Below the pieces are notes generated by a model. The model searched no databases. It was not told where the DNA came from and was given only the letters and a program-made list of their open reading frames with translations. A program made the position numbers and the translations under genes. Of a stretch of 48,329 nucleotides of DNA, positions 20,079-28,853 are shown piece by piece (the first letter of the stretch is position 1; the number at the start of each line of letters is the position of its first letter). This DNA comes from an uncultured Woeseiaceae bacterium (lineage in GTDB: Bacteria; Pseudomonadota; Gammaproteobacteria; Steroidobacterales; Woeseiaceae): positions 88,613 through 136,941 of the forward strand of contig CAMYOJ010000006.1 in the NCBI GenBank assembly GCA_947259985.1. The letters are read 5' to 3'.

Positions 20079-21374
20079 GTGTTAAAAATCAATGCCTTAT
20101 GCGCAATCGTCGCTCTGGTAGCCGCGCCCGTTGTCGCCGAGGAACTCTCCGATACCGGTGAGTTCCTGGATGGCGTTGCGGCCATCGTGAACGAAGGCGT
20201 CGTGTTGAAAAGCCAGTTCAATGAGCAGCTCGATGTTATTGCGCAGCGAGCAGAGGCCCAGGGTATTCCGATGCCGCCAATGGCGATTCTCGAAGAACAG
20301 GTCCTGGAGCGACTGATCCTGACCGAGATCCAGCTGCAACGCGCCGAACGTATTGGCCTCGAAATCTCCGACGCGATGCTCAACGAATCGATCGCACGAA
20401 TCGCCCAGCAGAACGGCGTCAGGTTCGAAGACATGCCCGCGGTGTTGGCCAAAGACGGCGTAGACTACGCCACGTTCCGTCGCTCGCTGCGCGACGAGGT
20501 CACTGTGGAACAGCTGCGGCGCATCGAAGTCGGCCGCAGCATTGAAGTCTCCCCGCGCGAGATAGCGAAGTGTATCGCCGACCTCGAGGGCAATGTCGTC
20601 GCCAACTCGGAATACGAGCTGTCGCATATTCGCCTGGCGTTTTCGGAAACCGCAAGCGCCGCAGAGATCGCCGAGGTCGAGGAACTCGCCAACAGCATTT
20701 ACCAGCAACTGCAGGACGGTGCCGATTTTCGTGAAATGGCCGCACGCTATTCGGCGGGTGACACAGCGCTCGAAGGCGGTTCACTGGGCTGGATGCAGGG
20801 TCAACAGGTACCCACGTTGTTCGTCAGCGTTTTGCAGGACATGGGCAGAGGTGACATTTCCCCGCCCATTCGGGCCTCGAACAGCTTTCATATCGTCAAG
20901 GTCGACGATCTGCGCAGCGCTATGGAGCGTAGCGAAGTCAACCAGGTCAAGGTGCGCCATATCCTGATTACGCCCAACGAGATTATCGACGACGAAACCG
21001 CCAAGCAGCGCCTCGATGACGCACTCGTGAAAATTCGCGACGGTGAGGACTTCGCCGAATATGCCAAGTTGCTTTCCGACGATCCGGGCTCAGCCAACCT
21101 GGGGGGCGACCTCGGCTGGGCCGGGCCGGGGACCTTCGTCCCCGAATTCGAGCGGGTTGTCGCGATTACTGATATTGGCGTTGTCAGCGAGCCTTTCCGT
21201 TCACCGTTTGGCTGGCACATTGTTGAAGTGGTAGACCGCCGCGTTTACGACAACACCGAAGAACTCAAGGAACAAAACTGCGACTTGAATATCCGCAATA
21301 GCAAGATGGAAGCCGAGACGCAGCTGTGGATGCAGCGCATGCGCGACGAGGCCTTCGTCGAATCGCGCATCTAG
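20079..21374 (+). CDS. surA: Periplasmic chaperone and peptidyl-prolyl isomerase SurA
   Basis: The 431-residue protein has a signal peptide ending at about VVA-EE, the SurA N-terminal chaperone domain with DGVAAIVNEGVVLKSQF, two parvulin domains (about residues 180-280 and 290-390; ELSHIRLAF and KVRHILITPNEI) and the C-terminal helix ending AFVESRI. SurA escorts unfolded outer-membrane proteins, LptD among them, through the periplasm, which explains the conserved lptD-surA pairing. The start is GTG at 20079, six bases after lptD. pdxA starts two bases past its stop. Confidence 0.96.
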   Translation: MLKINALCAIVALVAAPVVAEELSDTGEFLDGVAAIVNEGVVLKSQFNEQLDVIAQRAEAQGIPMPPMAILEEQVLERLILTEIQLQRAERIGLEISDAMLNESIARIAQQNGVRFEDMPAVLAKDGVDYATFRRSLRDEVTVEQLRRIEVGRSIEVSPREIAKCIADLEGNVVANSEYELSHIRLAFSETASAAEIAEVEELANSIYQQLQDGADFREMAARYSAGDTALEGGSLGWMQGQQVPTLFVSVLQDMGRGDISPPIRASNSFHIVKVDDLRSAMERSEVNQVKVRHILITPNEIIDDETAKQRLDDALVKIRDGEDFAEYAKLLSDDPGSANLGGDLGWAGPGTFVPEFERVVAITDIGVVSEPFRSPFGWHIVEVVDRRVYDNTEELKEQNCDLNIRNSKMEAETQLWMQRMRDEAFVESRI

Positions 21375-21376
21375 AT

Positions 21377-22279
21377 GTGGCGCTCGAGAAACCATTAGTC
21401 GTAACCGCGGGCGAGCCGGCCGGAATCGGCCCTGAGCTCTGCGATGCGCTCGTGCACTCGCCATACGCCGACGATATCGTCATCGTCGGCGACAAATCGC
21501 TGTTCAAGAGCGACCTGCACGTCATCGATACTCCATTCCCGGCAAACGTCGTGCCTGGCAAGCCGGACCCGGCCAATGCGAGGACGCTGCTCGATGGCCT
21601 GGAATTAGCCGTCAGGGCTTGTAGCGAAGGCCGCTTTGCGGGTCTCGTCACGGCGCCTCTTGCAAAAAACGTCATCGCGGAAGCCGGAATTCCGTTCACA
21701 GGTCATACCGAGTTCCTCGCGGAACTGACCGGAACACCGCTGCCCGTCATGATGCTCGTCGCGGGCGACCTGCGCGTTGCGCTCGCCAGCACACATATGC
21801 CGCTGAGCGCGGTCCCGAAATATATCGACCAGGAAAAGCTGTCGGCCGTGATCGAGGTCCTGCACGACGACCTCTCGTGGAAGTTCGGCATCGCGGACCC
21901 TGAAATTGTCGTCTGCGGCCTGAACCCGCATGCCGGCGAAAACGGCCTGCTCGGCCACGAAGACCGCGAGGTCATCGCTCCCGTCATCGACGCGCTCAGG
22001 GCGAAGGGCCTGAAACTGCGTGGCCCGCTGCCGGCCGACACGGCGTTCACACCCGCCATCGGCCACAAGGACGCCGTTCTGGCCATGTACCATGACCAGG
22101 GCCTGCCTGTCCTCAAGTACGCGGGATTTGGCCACGCCGTCAACGTAACGCTGGGCCTGCCGATTATTCGAACGTCTGTCGATCACGGCACAGCTTTCGA
22201 TATTGCGGGCATGGGCACCGCCGATCCCGGGAGCTTGTTCGCCGCGGTTGAGCTCGCCGCCGAGATGGCGGGCCGCTGA
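21377..22279 (+). CDS. pdxA: 4-hydroxythreonine-4-phosphate dehydrogenase PdxA
   Basis: PdxA oxidises 4-phosphohydroxy-L-threonine in pyridoxal phosphate synthesis. Family motifs are VVTAGEPAGIGPEL at the start, PFTGHTEF, GLNPHAGENG and AMYHDQGLPVLK, which contain the metal-binding histidines. The start is set at GTG 21377, two bases after the surA stop, giving 300 residues; the open frame upstream is surA in another frame. The length is slightly short because the N-terminus has no extension. Its stop shares a base with the rsmA start. The PLP it helps make is the cofactor of GcvPA/PB and of the cysteine-synthase-like enzyme here. Confidence 0.95.
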   Translation: MALEKPLVVTAGEPAGIGPELCDALVHSPYADDIVIVGDKSLFKSDLHVIDTPFPANVVPGKPDPANARTLLDGLELAVRACSEGRFAGLVTAPLAKNVIAEAGIPFTGHTEFLAELTGTPLPVMMLVAGDLRVALASTHMPLSAVPKYIDQEKLSAVIEVLHDDLSWKFGIADPEIVVCGLNPHAGENGLLGHEDREVIAPVIDALRAKGLKLRGPLPADTAFTPAIGHKDAVLAMYHDQGLPVLKYAGFGHAVNVTLGLPIIRTSVDHGTAFDIAGMGTADPGSLFAAVELAAEMAGR

Positions 22280-23052
22280 TGCACCGCGCCCGCAAGCGCT
22301 TCGGCCAGCATTTCCTGGCGGATCCCGCCGTCATCGATGCGATCCTCAACAGCATCCACGCGACGAGTGACGATGTCGTCGTCGAAATTGGTCCCGGACA
22401 GGGCGCTATTACCGAATCGCTTGCACGGCAAGCCGGACATCTGCACGCGATAGAACTCGACCGCGACCTTGCCGAAAAATTACGACGACGTTTCGAGCGT
22501 TACGAGTCGGTCACCATTCACGAGGCGGATGCATTGTCTTTCGATTTCTCGGCACTCGGTGAGCGGCTGCGAATCGTCGGAAATCTGCCCTACAATATCT
22601 CGACGCCGCTGCTGTTCCACCTGCTGAAGCACCGCAAGAACATTATCGACATGCACTTCATGCTGCAGAAAGAGGTCGTTGACCGCATGGCTGCGCGGCC
22701 CGGGACCAAGGCCTATGGTCGCCTCGGCATCATGCTCGGCTGTCACCTCAGCATAGAGTCGCTGTTCGAAGTCGATCGGCTCGCGTTCGACCCGCCGCCC
22801 GCGGTAACATCGGCCGTCGTTCGCCTGGATCCCCTGCCGCCCGGTACCTTCGAGATTGACAACGAGGCATTCCTGTCGACGCTCGTTGCAACAGCATTCA
22901 TGCAACGTCGCAAGACGCTTCGCAATTCACTGAAGAAACTCGCCACGGCTTCGGATTTCAAAGCGACGGGCATCGACGCGAGCCAGCGCCCGGAGCAGAT
23001 AACGATCGCCGACTATGTCGCCCTCAGCAACCTCCTTTCCCGGAAATCTTAG
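22279..23052 (+). CDS. rsmA: 16S rRNA (adenine(1518)-N6/adenine(1519)-N6)-dimethyltransferase
   Basis: The 257-residue KsgA-family enzyme dimethylates two adjacent adenines near the 3' end of 16S rRNA. Conserved features are RKRFGQHFL at the N-terminus, the SAM motif VVEIGPGQGAIT, the catalytic NLPYNIS and the C-terminal MQRRKTLRNSL. The ATG overlaps the pdxA stop by one base (TGATG). It belongs to the classical surA-pdxA-rsmA-apaG-apaH order. Full length, no anomalies. Confidence 0.97.
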   Translation: MHRARKRFGQHFLADPAVIDAILNSIHATSDDVVVEIGPGQGAITESLARQAGHLHAIELDRDLAEKLRRRFERYESVTIHEADALSFDFSALGERLRIVGNLPYNISTPLLFHLLKHRKNIIDMHFMLQKEVVDRMAARPGTKAYGRLGIMLGCHLSIESLFEVDRLAFDPPPAVTSAVVRLDPLPPGTFEIDNEAFLSTLVATAFMQRRKTLRNSLKKLATASDFKATGIDASQRPEQITIADYVALSNLLSRKS

Positions 23053-23087
23053 CGCCGCCCGGCACGGCCATACGTTAGAATATCCCC

Positions 23088-23468
23088 ATGGACGAAAAGA
23101 ACAGCGGCATACGCATCCAGGTTGCGACCAGTTATATCGATGACCAGTCCGAGCCCGACGCCGACCGTTATGTCTTTGCCTACACGATCACGATTTCCAA
23201 CATCGGCGATGTCGCAGCGAAACTGCTCAGTCGGCACTGGGTGATCACCGATGCCAACGGCAAGGTGCAGGAGGTCAGTGGCGACGGCGTGGTCGGCGAA
23301 CAACCACACCTGAATCCCGGGGAACGCTTCCGCTATTCGAGCGGCGCAGTTATTGAAACGCCCGTCGGCGCCATGCAGGGCCTGTACCGAATGATCGCCG
23401 ATGACGGCGCCAGTTTCGACGCGCCGATAGCGCCGTTCACTCTCGCCGTGCCGGGTCTCCTGCACTAG
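23088..23468 (+). CDS. apaG: ApaG protein (DUF525)
   Basis: The 126-residue protein is a single ApaG domain with an immunoglobulin-like beta fold: VATSYIDDQSEPDADRYVF followed by YTITISN (shown in parts), LLSRHWVITDANG, VVGEQPHLNPGE and MQGLYRM. The precise function is unclear; it is linked to Co2+/Mg2+ handling and nucleotide binding by phenotype and structure in other bacteria. It sits 35 bases after rsmA and 10 before apaH, its standard place. Confidence 0.95.
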   Translation: MDEKNSGIRIQVATSYIDDQSEPDADRYVFAYTITISNIGDVAAKLLSRHWVITDANGKVQEVSGDGVVGEQPHLNPGERFRYSSGAVIETPVGAMQGLYRMIADDGASFDAPIAPFTLAVPGLLH

Positions 23469-23478
23469 GCTGTCGAGC

Positions 23479-24300
23479 GTGGCCATCTACGCAATTGGCG
23501 ATCTGCAAGGTTGCTACGATCCCTTTCGCAGGCTGCTCGACGAAATTGACTTTGATCCCGCCGTCGATACGTTGTGGCTCTCGGGCGACCTCGTCAATCG
23601 CGGACCGAAATCGCTGAAAACGCTGCGTTTCGTAAGGAAGCTCGGTGATTCCGCGCTTACGGTGCTCGGCAATCACGACCTGCATCTCCTGGCCCTCGAG
23701 GCCGGTGTCGTTCGATTCGGCAAACGCTTCGGTTCGCTCGAGAAGTTGCTCAACGCGTCTGATGCCGCGGAGCTCTGCGACTGGTTGCGGCACCGCCCGC
23801 TCGCGCACTATGACAAGAAGCTCGATACGCTGCTTGTGCACGCGGGTACACACCCTGGCTGGAACGTGAAAAAGACGCTCTCACGAGCAGCCGAAGTCGA
23901 AGCGGCGCTGCAGGGTGAATTCCATGCCGACCTGCTCGGCAAGATGTACGGCAATCGGCCCAACCTGTGGTCCGGCAGCCTGTCCGGATACAAGCGGCTC
24001 CGATTCATCATCAATTGTCTCACTCGCATGCGCATGCTGACGAAGACGACGCATCTCGACCTGAATTTCAGCGGTTCGCCGTGGCGGGCACGCAAAGGGC
24101 TGGTACCGTGGTTCGAAGCGCCCGACAGGGCCTGGCGCGGAACACGCATCGCATTCGGCCACTGGTCTCAGCTCGGGCTCATCGTGCTGCCCCACCTGAT
24201 CAGTCTCGATACGGGTTGTGTCTGGGGCCGGCAACTGACGGCCGTGCGCCTCGACAAGCGATTGCCGCACGTCGTGCAGGTGGAAGGACAGCAGCGATGA
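23479..24300 (+). CDS. apaH: Symmetrical bis(5'-nucleosyl)-tetraphosphatase ApaH
   Basis: The 273-residue metallophosphatase hydrolyses diadenosine tetraphosphate to two ADP and also removes Np4A caps from RNA. The calcineurin-like motifs are in order: IGDLQGCYD, GDLVNRGP, LGNHDLHLL, and a late FGHWS histidine. The start is GTG at 23479. It closes the lptD-apaH plus-strand run and converges on folA, with about 50 bases between stops. Confidence 0.95.
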   Translation: MAIYAIGDLQGCYDPFRRLLDEIDFDPAVDTLWLSGDLVNRGPKSLKTLRFVRKLGDSALTVLGNHDLHLLALEAGVVRFGKRFGSLEKLLNASDAAELCDWLRHRPLAHYDKKLDTLLVHAGTHPGWNVKKTLSRAAEVEAALQGEFHADLLGKMYGNRPNLWSGSLSGYKRLRFIINCLTRMRMLTKTTHLDLNFSGSPWRARKGLVPWFEAPDRAWRGTRIAFGHWSQLGLIVLPHLISLDTGCVWGRQLTAVRLDKRLPHVVQVEGQQR

Positions 24301-24353
24301 AATCCGCGACGACGTTCAGGCTTGCCGCCTGGCTCATCGCGCGGCTCGCGCCG

Positions 24354-24854
24354 TCAGGGATGTCCGGAGCGACCTGACCGCTCGTAGGTCCTGAACTCAA
24401 AGGCATAATCGTTGACGTCGGAGGCGTCGTGGGCCTCGTGCGCCGTCAGCTGCCAGTCCATTTCGTCGATGTCAGGGAGGTACGCATCGCCCTCGATATC
24501 GGCGTGCACGCGGGTCAGATACAGACGACCCGCTTTGGGCAGGAACAGCTCGTAAATCTGACTGCCGCCGATAATCATGATCTCGGCGGCATCGCCTGCT
24601 TTCGCGAGCGCCGCAGCCGGAGACACAACGACATCGCAGCCGACGGCCTCGAAACCCGACTGGCGCGTGATCACGATATTGTGGCGCCCGGGCAGCGGCC
24701 GACCAATGGACTCGAAGGTACGGCGCCCCATGATGATGGGCTTGCCCATGGTCAACTGTTTGAAACGCTTGAGGTCGTCGGAGAGTTTCCAGGGCAGTTC
24801 GCCCCGCACACCAATGACATTGTTCGTCGACGCGGCAACGATGATGCTGATCAT
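24354..24854 (-). CDS. folA: Dihydrofolate reductase
   Basis: The 166-residue enzyme reduces dihydrofolate with NADPH. It begins MISIIVAASTNNVIGVRGELPW; the catalytic acid is D27 (LSDDLKRF), and MGRRTFESIGRPLPGR and IMIIGGSQIYE bind NADPH. The start is ATG 24854, seven bases after thyA; the open frame upstream is thyA in another frame. It regenerates the folate oxidised by ThyA, hence the pairing. Trimethoprim would be the expected inhibitor for the family. Confidence 0.96.
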   Translation of the reverse strand: MISIIVAASTNNVIGVRGELPWKLSDDLKRFKQLTMGKPIIMGRRTFESIGRPLPGRHNIVITRQSGFEAVGCDVVVSPAAALAKAGDAAEIMIIGGSQIYELFLPKAGRLYLTRVHADIEGDAYLPDIDEMDWQLTAHEAHDASDVNDYAFEFRTYERSGRSGHP

Positions 24855-24861
24855 GTTGACG

Positions 24862-25656
24862 TCAGACCGCGACAGCCGCCTTGATGTGCGGATGTGACTC
24901 GTAGTTGAAGATCTCGAAGTCCTCGTAGCGGTAGTCGAAGATACTCGCGGGGCGGCGCTTGATCGCCAGCGTCGGCAATGGCAGCGGGGCGCGGGCCAGC
25001 TGCTCATCGGCCTGCTCGAGATGATTGAGATACAGGTGGCAGTCGCCGCCCGTCCATACAAAATCGCCGACACCCAGATCGGCCTGCTGCGCAAGCATGT
25101 GCGTCAACAGTGCGTAAGATGCAATATTGAACGGCACGCCCAGGAAAATGTCGCAGCTGCGCTGATACAACTGGCAGGAGAGCTTGCCGTCAGCGACGTA
25201 AAACTGGAACAGGCAATGACATGGCGGCAACGCCATGTTCTCGATCTCGGCGACGTTCCAGGCGCTCAGCAGGATACGGCGCGAGTCGGGAGTTTCCCGT
25301 AGCTGCCGCATGATCTGTGCGACCTGGTCGATGCTACCGCCGTCAGGCGTCGGCCAGCTGCGCCACTGGACGCCGTATATCGGCCCGAGGTCGCCCTCTT
25401 TATCGGCCCACTCGTCCCAGATCGATACGCCATTCTCCTTGAGATAGCGAATATTGCTGTCGCCCGACAGAAACCACAGCAACTCGTGGATGATCGAGCG
25501 CAGGTGCAGTTTCTTGGTCGTGACGAGCGGGAAGCCCTTCGAGAGGTCGAAGCGCATCTGGTGCCCAAAAACACTCAGCGTGCCCGTGCCCGTGCGATCG
25601 TCCTTACGGGCGCCCGTATCGCGCACGAGTCGCATCATGTCGAGGTACTGTTGCAT
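24862..25656 (-). CDS. thyA: Thymidylate synthase
   Basis: The 264-residue enzyme makes dTMP from dUMP using 5,10-methylene-THF and has exactly the length of the enterobacterial enzyme. The nucleophile is C146 in [24 protein letters not shown] and the C-terminal IKAAVAV are also conserved. Its ATG follows the lgt TGA directly, and folA follows at seven bases, so lgt-thyA-folA forms one unit. Confidence 0.98.
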   Translation of the reverse strand: MQQYLDMMRLVRDTGARKDDRTGTGTLSVFGHQMRFDLSKGFPLVTTKKLHLRSIIHELLWFLSGDSNIRYLKENGVSIWDEWADKEGDLGPIYGVQWRSWPTPDGGSIDQVAQIMRQLRETPDSRRILLSAWNVAEIENMALPPCHCLFQFYVADGKLSCQLYQRSCDIFLGVPFNIASYALLTHMLAQQADLGVGDFVWTGGDCHLYLNHLEQADEQLARAPLPLPTLAIKRRPASIFDYRYEDFEIFNYESHPHIKAAVAV

Positions 25657-26448
25657 TCAGGCTCCGGCCTCCGCTGTGTTCCTGGAACGATACGCCATAA
25701 CCAGTAATACGGCACCCGCGATGATCATCGGCGCGCTCAGCACCTGCCCCATCGTAACCCAACCCCAGGCGATATAGCCCGGATCCTTGTCGGGCAAGCG
25801 GACGAACTCGATCGCAAAGCGGAAGGCGCCGTAAAAAAACAGGAACATGCCCGACACCGCGAGATACGGACGCGGCTTCGCCGAGTATCCCCAGAGGATC
25901 GCGAACAGGACGAAGCCCTCGAGCAACGCCTCGTAAAGCTGCGACGGGTGCCGCGCCACGCCATCGACAATGAATGCCCAGGGCACGTCGGTGGGTTTGC
26001 CCCACAGCTCGCCATTAATGAAGTTGCCGATGCGGCCGAAGCCGAGGCCCAGCGGCACCAGGGGCGCCACGAAATCAGTCATGCGCCACATCGTCGCCTT
26101 GAGCTTGCGCCCGTAGAGCCACATCGCCAGCAACACGCCCGCGAGACCGCCGTGGAAGGACATGCCTCCCTCTGTAATCTTGAAAAGGTAAAGCGGGTCG
26201 CTCAGCAGCTGCTCGATACCATACACAAGCGCGTAACCGACGCGGCCGCCGAGGATGACGCCGAGCATCGCGTAAAACACGAGGTCGTCCACCTGCTCCG
26301 AGTTGATCGGGGAATCGCTGCGCTTGCTGCGTTTCTTCGCCAGCCACCAGGCCAAAAGGAAGCCGATGACGTACATGAGTCCGTACCAGCGAATTTTGAG
26401 AAACCCGATCGAGAATATAACCGGGTCGATCTCAGGATAGGTCAGCAT
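25657..26448 (-). CDS. lgt: Phosphatidylglycerol-prolipoprotein diacylglyceryl transferase
   Basis: Lgt is the seven-helix inner-membrane enzyme that puts diacylglycerol on the lipobox cysteine of prolipoproteins. The signature GFGRIGNFINGELWG contains the essential arginine (R139), and H99 in GGMSFHGGLAG is the other conserved active-site residue. From ATG 26448 the protein has 263 residues and starts MLTYPEIDPVIFSIG, the usual family N-terminus. An in-frame ATG at 26484 would add 12 residues (MIPVLFDSERYL) and cannot be excluded. Substrates encoded in this window include RlpA and the S9 peptidase. Confidence 0.95.
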   Translation of the reverse strand: MLTYPEIDPVIFSIGFLKIRWYGLMYVIGFLLAWWLAKKRSKRSDSPINSEQVDDLVFYAMLGVILGGRVGYALVYGIEQLLSDPLYLFKITEGGMSFHGGLAGVLLAMWLYGRKLKATMWRMTDFVAPLVPLGLGFGRIGNFINGELWGKPTDVPWAFIVDGVARHPSQLYEALLEGFVLFAILWGYSAKPRPYLAVSGMFLFFYGAFRFAIEFVRLPDKDPGYIAWGWVTMGQVLSAPMIIAGAVLLVMAYRSRNTAEAGA

Positions 26449-26531
26449 CAAATACCGCTCGGAGTCGAATAAGACCGGTATCATAGTCAGTTTCCGCAGC
26501 GCGTCATAGTCGCGCCCGCTTCGAGGAAGCC

Positions 26532-28595
26532 ATGCCCAACAGACTTGCCGGCGAAACCAGCCCATACCTGCAACAACACGCCGACAACCCCGTCGACTGG
26601 TATCCGTGGGGCGAGGAAGCCTTCGAGCACGCAAGGGAGACGGGCAAGCCCGTGTTGTTGTCGATCGGCTACTCTGCCTGTCACTGGTGCCATGTCATGG
26701 CGCATGAGTCATTCGAGGATGAGGACACGGCGAAGCTCATGAACGAGCTGTTCGTCAACATCAAGGTCGATCGCGAGGAGCGCCCGGATGTCGACAAGAT
26801 CTACCAGACAGCGCACCAGCTCCTGACACAGCGTGGCGGCGGCTGGCCGCTCACGATGTTCCTCGATGGCGAGGACCAGCGTCCGTTTTTTGGCGGCACC
26901 TATTTTCCCAACGAAGCTCGCTATGGCATGCCCGCATTCGGTGACCTGTTGCAGAACGTGGCGAGCTTCTTTGCCGACAAACGTGATGCGGTGCGCGCAC
27001 AAAGCGAGCGCCTGCTGGAAGTCTATTCGAAACTGGAGCCTGCGCCGGCCGCCAGCGGCCAGGACTTCGACGGTACGCCGTTGGCCAGGCTGCGCGATAC
27101 GCTGGCGCAGACCTTCGATAGCGAATACGGCGGCTTCGGCTCGGCGCCAAAGTTCCCTCACCCCACGACGATCGATCGGCTGCTCCGTCACTGGCGCGCC
27201 AGCGCGAACGATGCCGAACCGGACATCGAAGCTCTGTACATGGCCACGCTGACGCTGACACGCATGGCCGACGGCGGCTTGTTCGACCATGTCGGCGGCG
27301 GTTTCTGTCGTTACTCGGTCGATCGCTACTGGCAGATACCCCACTTCGAGAAGATGTTGTACGACAACGGTCCTTTGCTTGCGCTTTACGCCCAGGCCGC
27401 GCTCGCAACCGGCGATCCCGCGTTTGCGGACGCGGCCCATGCGACGGCCGACTGGATGCTGGCCGACATGCAGTCCGATAACGGCGGTTTCTTCGCGACG
27501 CGCGACGCCGACTCCGAGGGGCACGAGGGCCTTTATTACCTGTGGCGGCCCGAGCAGGTTCGCGGCCTGGTCGGCGATGACTACGAAGTATTCGCACGAC
27601 GTTTCGGCCTGGACCAGGACGCGAACTTCGAAGGACAGTGGCACCTGACCGTGCGTGAGTCCATCGATGACATTGCGGCCAGGGCGGGTCGCACCGGGAA
27701 GGAAGTGCAAGCGGCGATCGCAAGAGCGAAAGAATCTCTGCTCGCCGAGCGTTTGCAACGCGTCGCTCCGGGGCGGGACGAAAAACAACTGACATCGTGG
27801 AACGCACTAGCCATTCGTGGCCTGGCTATCGCGGGACGGGCACTCGAGCGAGACACTCTCGTCGACGCCGCGGCCGGGGCTGCATCATTCCTGCGCGAGA
27901 CGATGCTCCTCGACGACCGCCTGCTCGCAAGTTACAAGGACGGCGAGGCTCGCTTCCCGGCCTACCTTGACGACCATGCCTTCCTGCTCGATGCCCTGCT
28001 CGAACTACTGCAGGCGCGTTGGAGCAATGAAGACCTGCGGTTCGCCATTCAAATCGCCGATCTGATGCTCGAACACTTCGAGGATCGCGATGCCGGCGGT
28101 TTCTTCTTCACGGCCGACGACCACGAAGCGCTGATTCACCGGCCCAAGCCGCTGGCGGACGAAGCCGTGCCATCGGGCAACGGGATCGCGGCGTTTGCGC
28201 TGCAGCGCCTCGGATTCCTGCTCGGCGAGACGCGTTACCTGGGTGCCGCCGAGAGTACGCTGCGTGTCGCCTGGCGAGCAATCGAAGAGTACCCGCATGG
28301 CCACGTCACGCTGCTGACCGCGCTCGAGGAATACCTGCAGCATCCCGAGATCATCGTGATTCGTGGCGACGACGAGATCGAGCGTTGGCGCGATGCGGCC
28401 GGCAGACTCTATGCACCAGGGCGGCTTGTATTCGCGATTCGCTCCGACGAGGTGGATCTGCCCGGCGCGCTGGCGGACCGTAAGCCTGTCGACGCAGAAA
28501 CGGTCGCTTATCGCTGCCTGGGAACGCATTGCGAGATGCCCGTTACAAGCTGGGAGGCACTTGCAGCCGAACTCAGCGAGTCGCAAGAGAGCTGA
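26532..28595 (+). CDS. DUF255 thioredoxin-fold protein with (alpha/alpha)6 barrel (YyaL/SSP411 family)
   Basis: The 687-residue protein opens with [21 protein letters not shown] and an N-terminal thioredoxin-like domain (about 1-165) holding a CHWC motif near residue 51, then a long alpha/alpha-barrel resembling six-hairpin glycosidases or N-acylglucosamine epimerases. The family is widespread from bacteria to human SPATA20 but its activity is not established; redox or carbohydrate-related roles have been suggested. A GAGGAA ribosome binding site precedes the ATG. The end ([12 protein letters not shown], then WEALAAEL) is the normal family terminus with two further cysteines. Confidence 0.92.
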   Translation: MPNRLAGETSPYLQQHADNPVDWYPWGEEAFEHARETGKPVLLSIGYSACHWCHVMAHESFEDEDTAKLMNELFVNIKVDREERPDVDKIYQTAHQLLTQRGGGWPLTMFLDGEDQRPFFGGTYFPNEARYGMPAFGDLLQNVASFFADKRDAVRAQSERLLEVYSKLEPAPAASGQDFDGTPLARLRDTLAQTFDSEYGGFGSAPKFPHPTTIDRLLRHWRASANDAEPDIEALYMATLTLTRMADGGLFDHVGGGFCRYSVDRYWQIPHFEKMLYDNGPLLALYAQAALATGDPAFADAAHATADWMLADMQSDNGGFFATRDADSEGHEGLYYLWRPEQVRGLVGDDYEVFARRFGLDQDANFEGQWHLTVRESIDDIAARAGRTGKEVQAAIARAKESLLAERLQRVAPGRDEKQLTSWNALAIRGLAIAGRALERDTLVDAAAGAASFLRETMLLDDRLLASYKDGEARFPAYLDDHAFLLDALLELLQARWSNEDLRFAIQIADLMLEHFEDRDAGGFFFTADDHEALIHRPKPLADEAVPSGNGIAAFALQRLGFLLGETRYLGAAESTLRVAWRAIEEYPHGHVTLLTALEEYLQHPEIIVIRGDDEIERWRDAAGRLYAPGRLVFAIRSDEVDLPGALADRKPVDAETVAYRCLGTHCEMPVTSWEALAAELSESQES

Positions 28596-28783
28596 ATTCC
28601 TACCGGGATCTCAGGGAAGGCCAGCGCATCAAGATCGTCAGCAACGTGGTCGAAGCCGTGGGCCGCGTTACGCACTGCATGCAGGAACGGCGCGGCTGGG
28701 TCATGCATTGTGTCGCCGGCGTGTCATTCATCACGCTGCGCTTCGTGAATTCGGTGGGCGGATTCGTTTCCGACAGGGTGTAA
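28529..28783 (+). CDS. Small hypothetical frame, PilZ-like fragment (doubtful)
   Basis: From about 28592 to the TAA at 28783 one frame has the codon bias of a real gene (mostly G or C in third position) and encodes [27 protein letters not shown] and FITLRF, which looks like part of a small beta-barrel such as PilZ. No ATG is available; the TTG at 28529 overlaps the end of the DUF255 gene by 67 bases and has GGGA nine or so bases ahead. It could be a real short protein with an unusual start, or the remnant of a longer gene. Nothing else occupies 28596-28853 apart from the AGGAAAG ribosome binding site of the next gene. Confidence 0.3.
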   Translation: MRDARYKLGGTCSRTQRVARELNSYRDLREGQRIKIVSNVVEAVGRVTHCMQERRGWVMHCVAGVSFITLRFVNSVGGFVSDRV

Positions 28784-28853
28784 CGGCCGCTTTTGCGCAA
28801 TTCGGCAGCGGATGCCAGAATGGGTGCAAATTTCCCTCCACAGGAAAGTACCC

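Noticed and set aside
23053-23087. Possible promoter or terminator between rsmA and apaG
   Set aside because: Only 35 bases, no recognisable hairpin or -10/-35 pair.
24297-24377. A 26-codon frame (ATG overlapping the apaH stop) just after apaH
   Set aside because: It overlaps the end of folA on the other strand, has no ribosome binding site of its own and no recognisable sequence; chance overlap is more likely.
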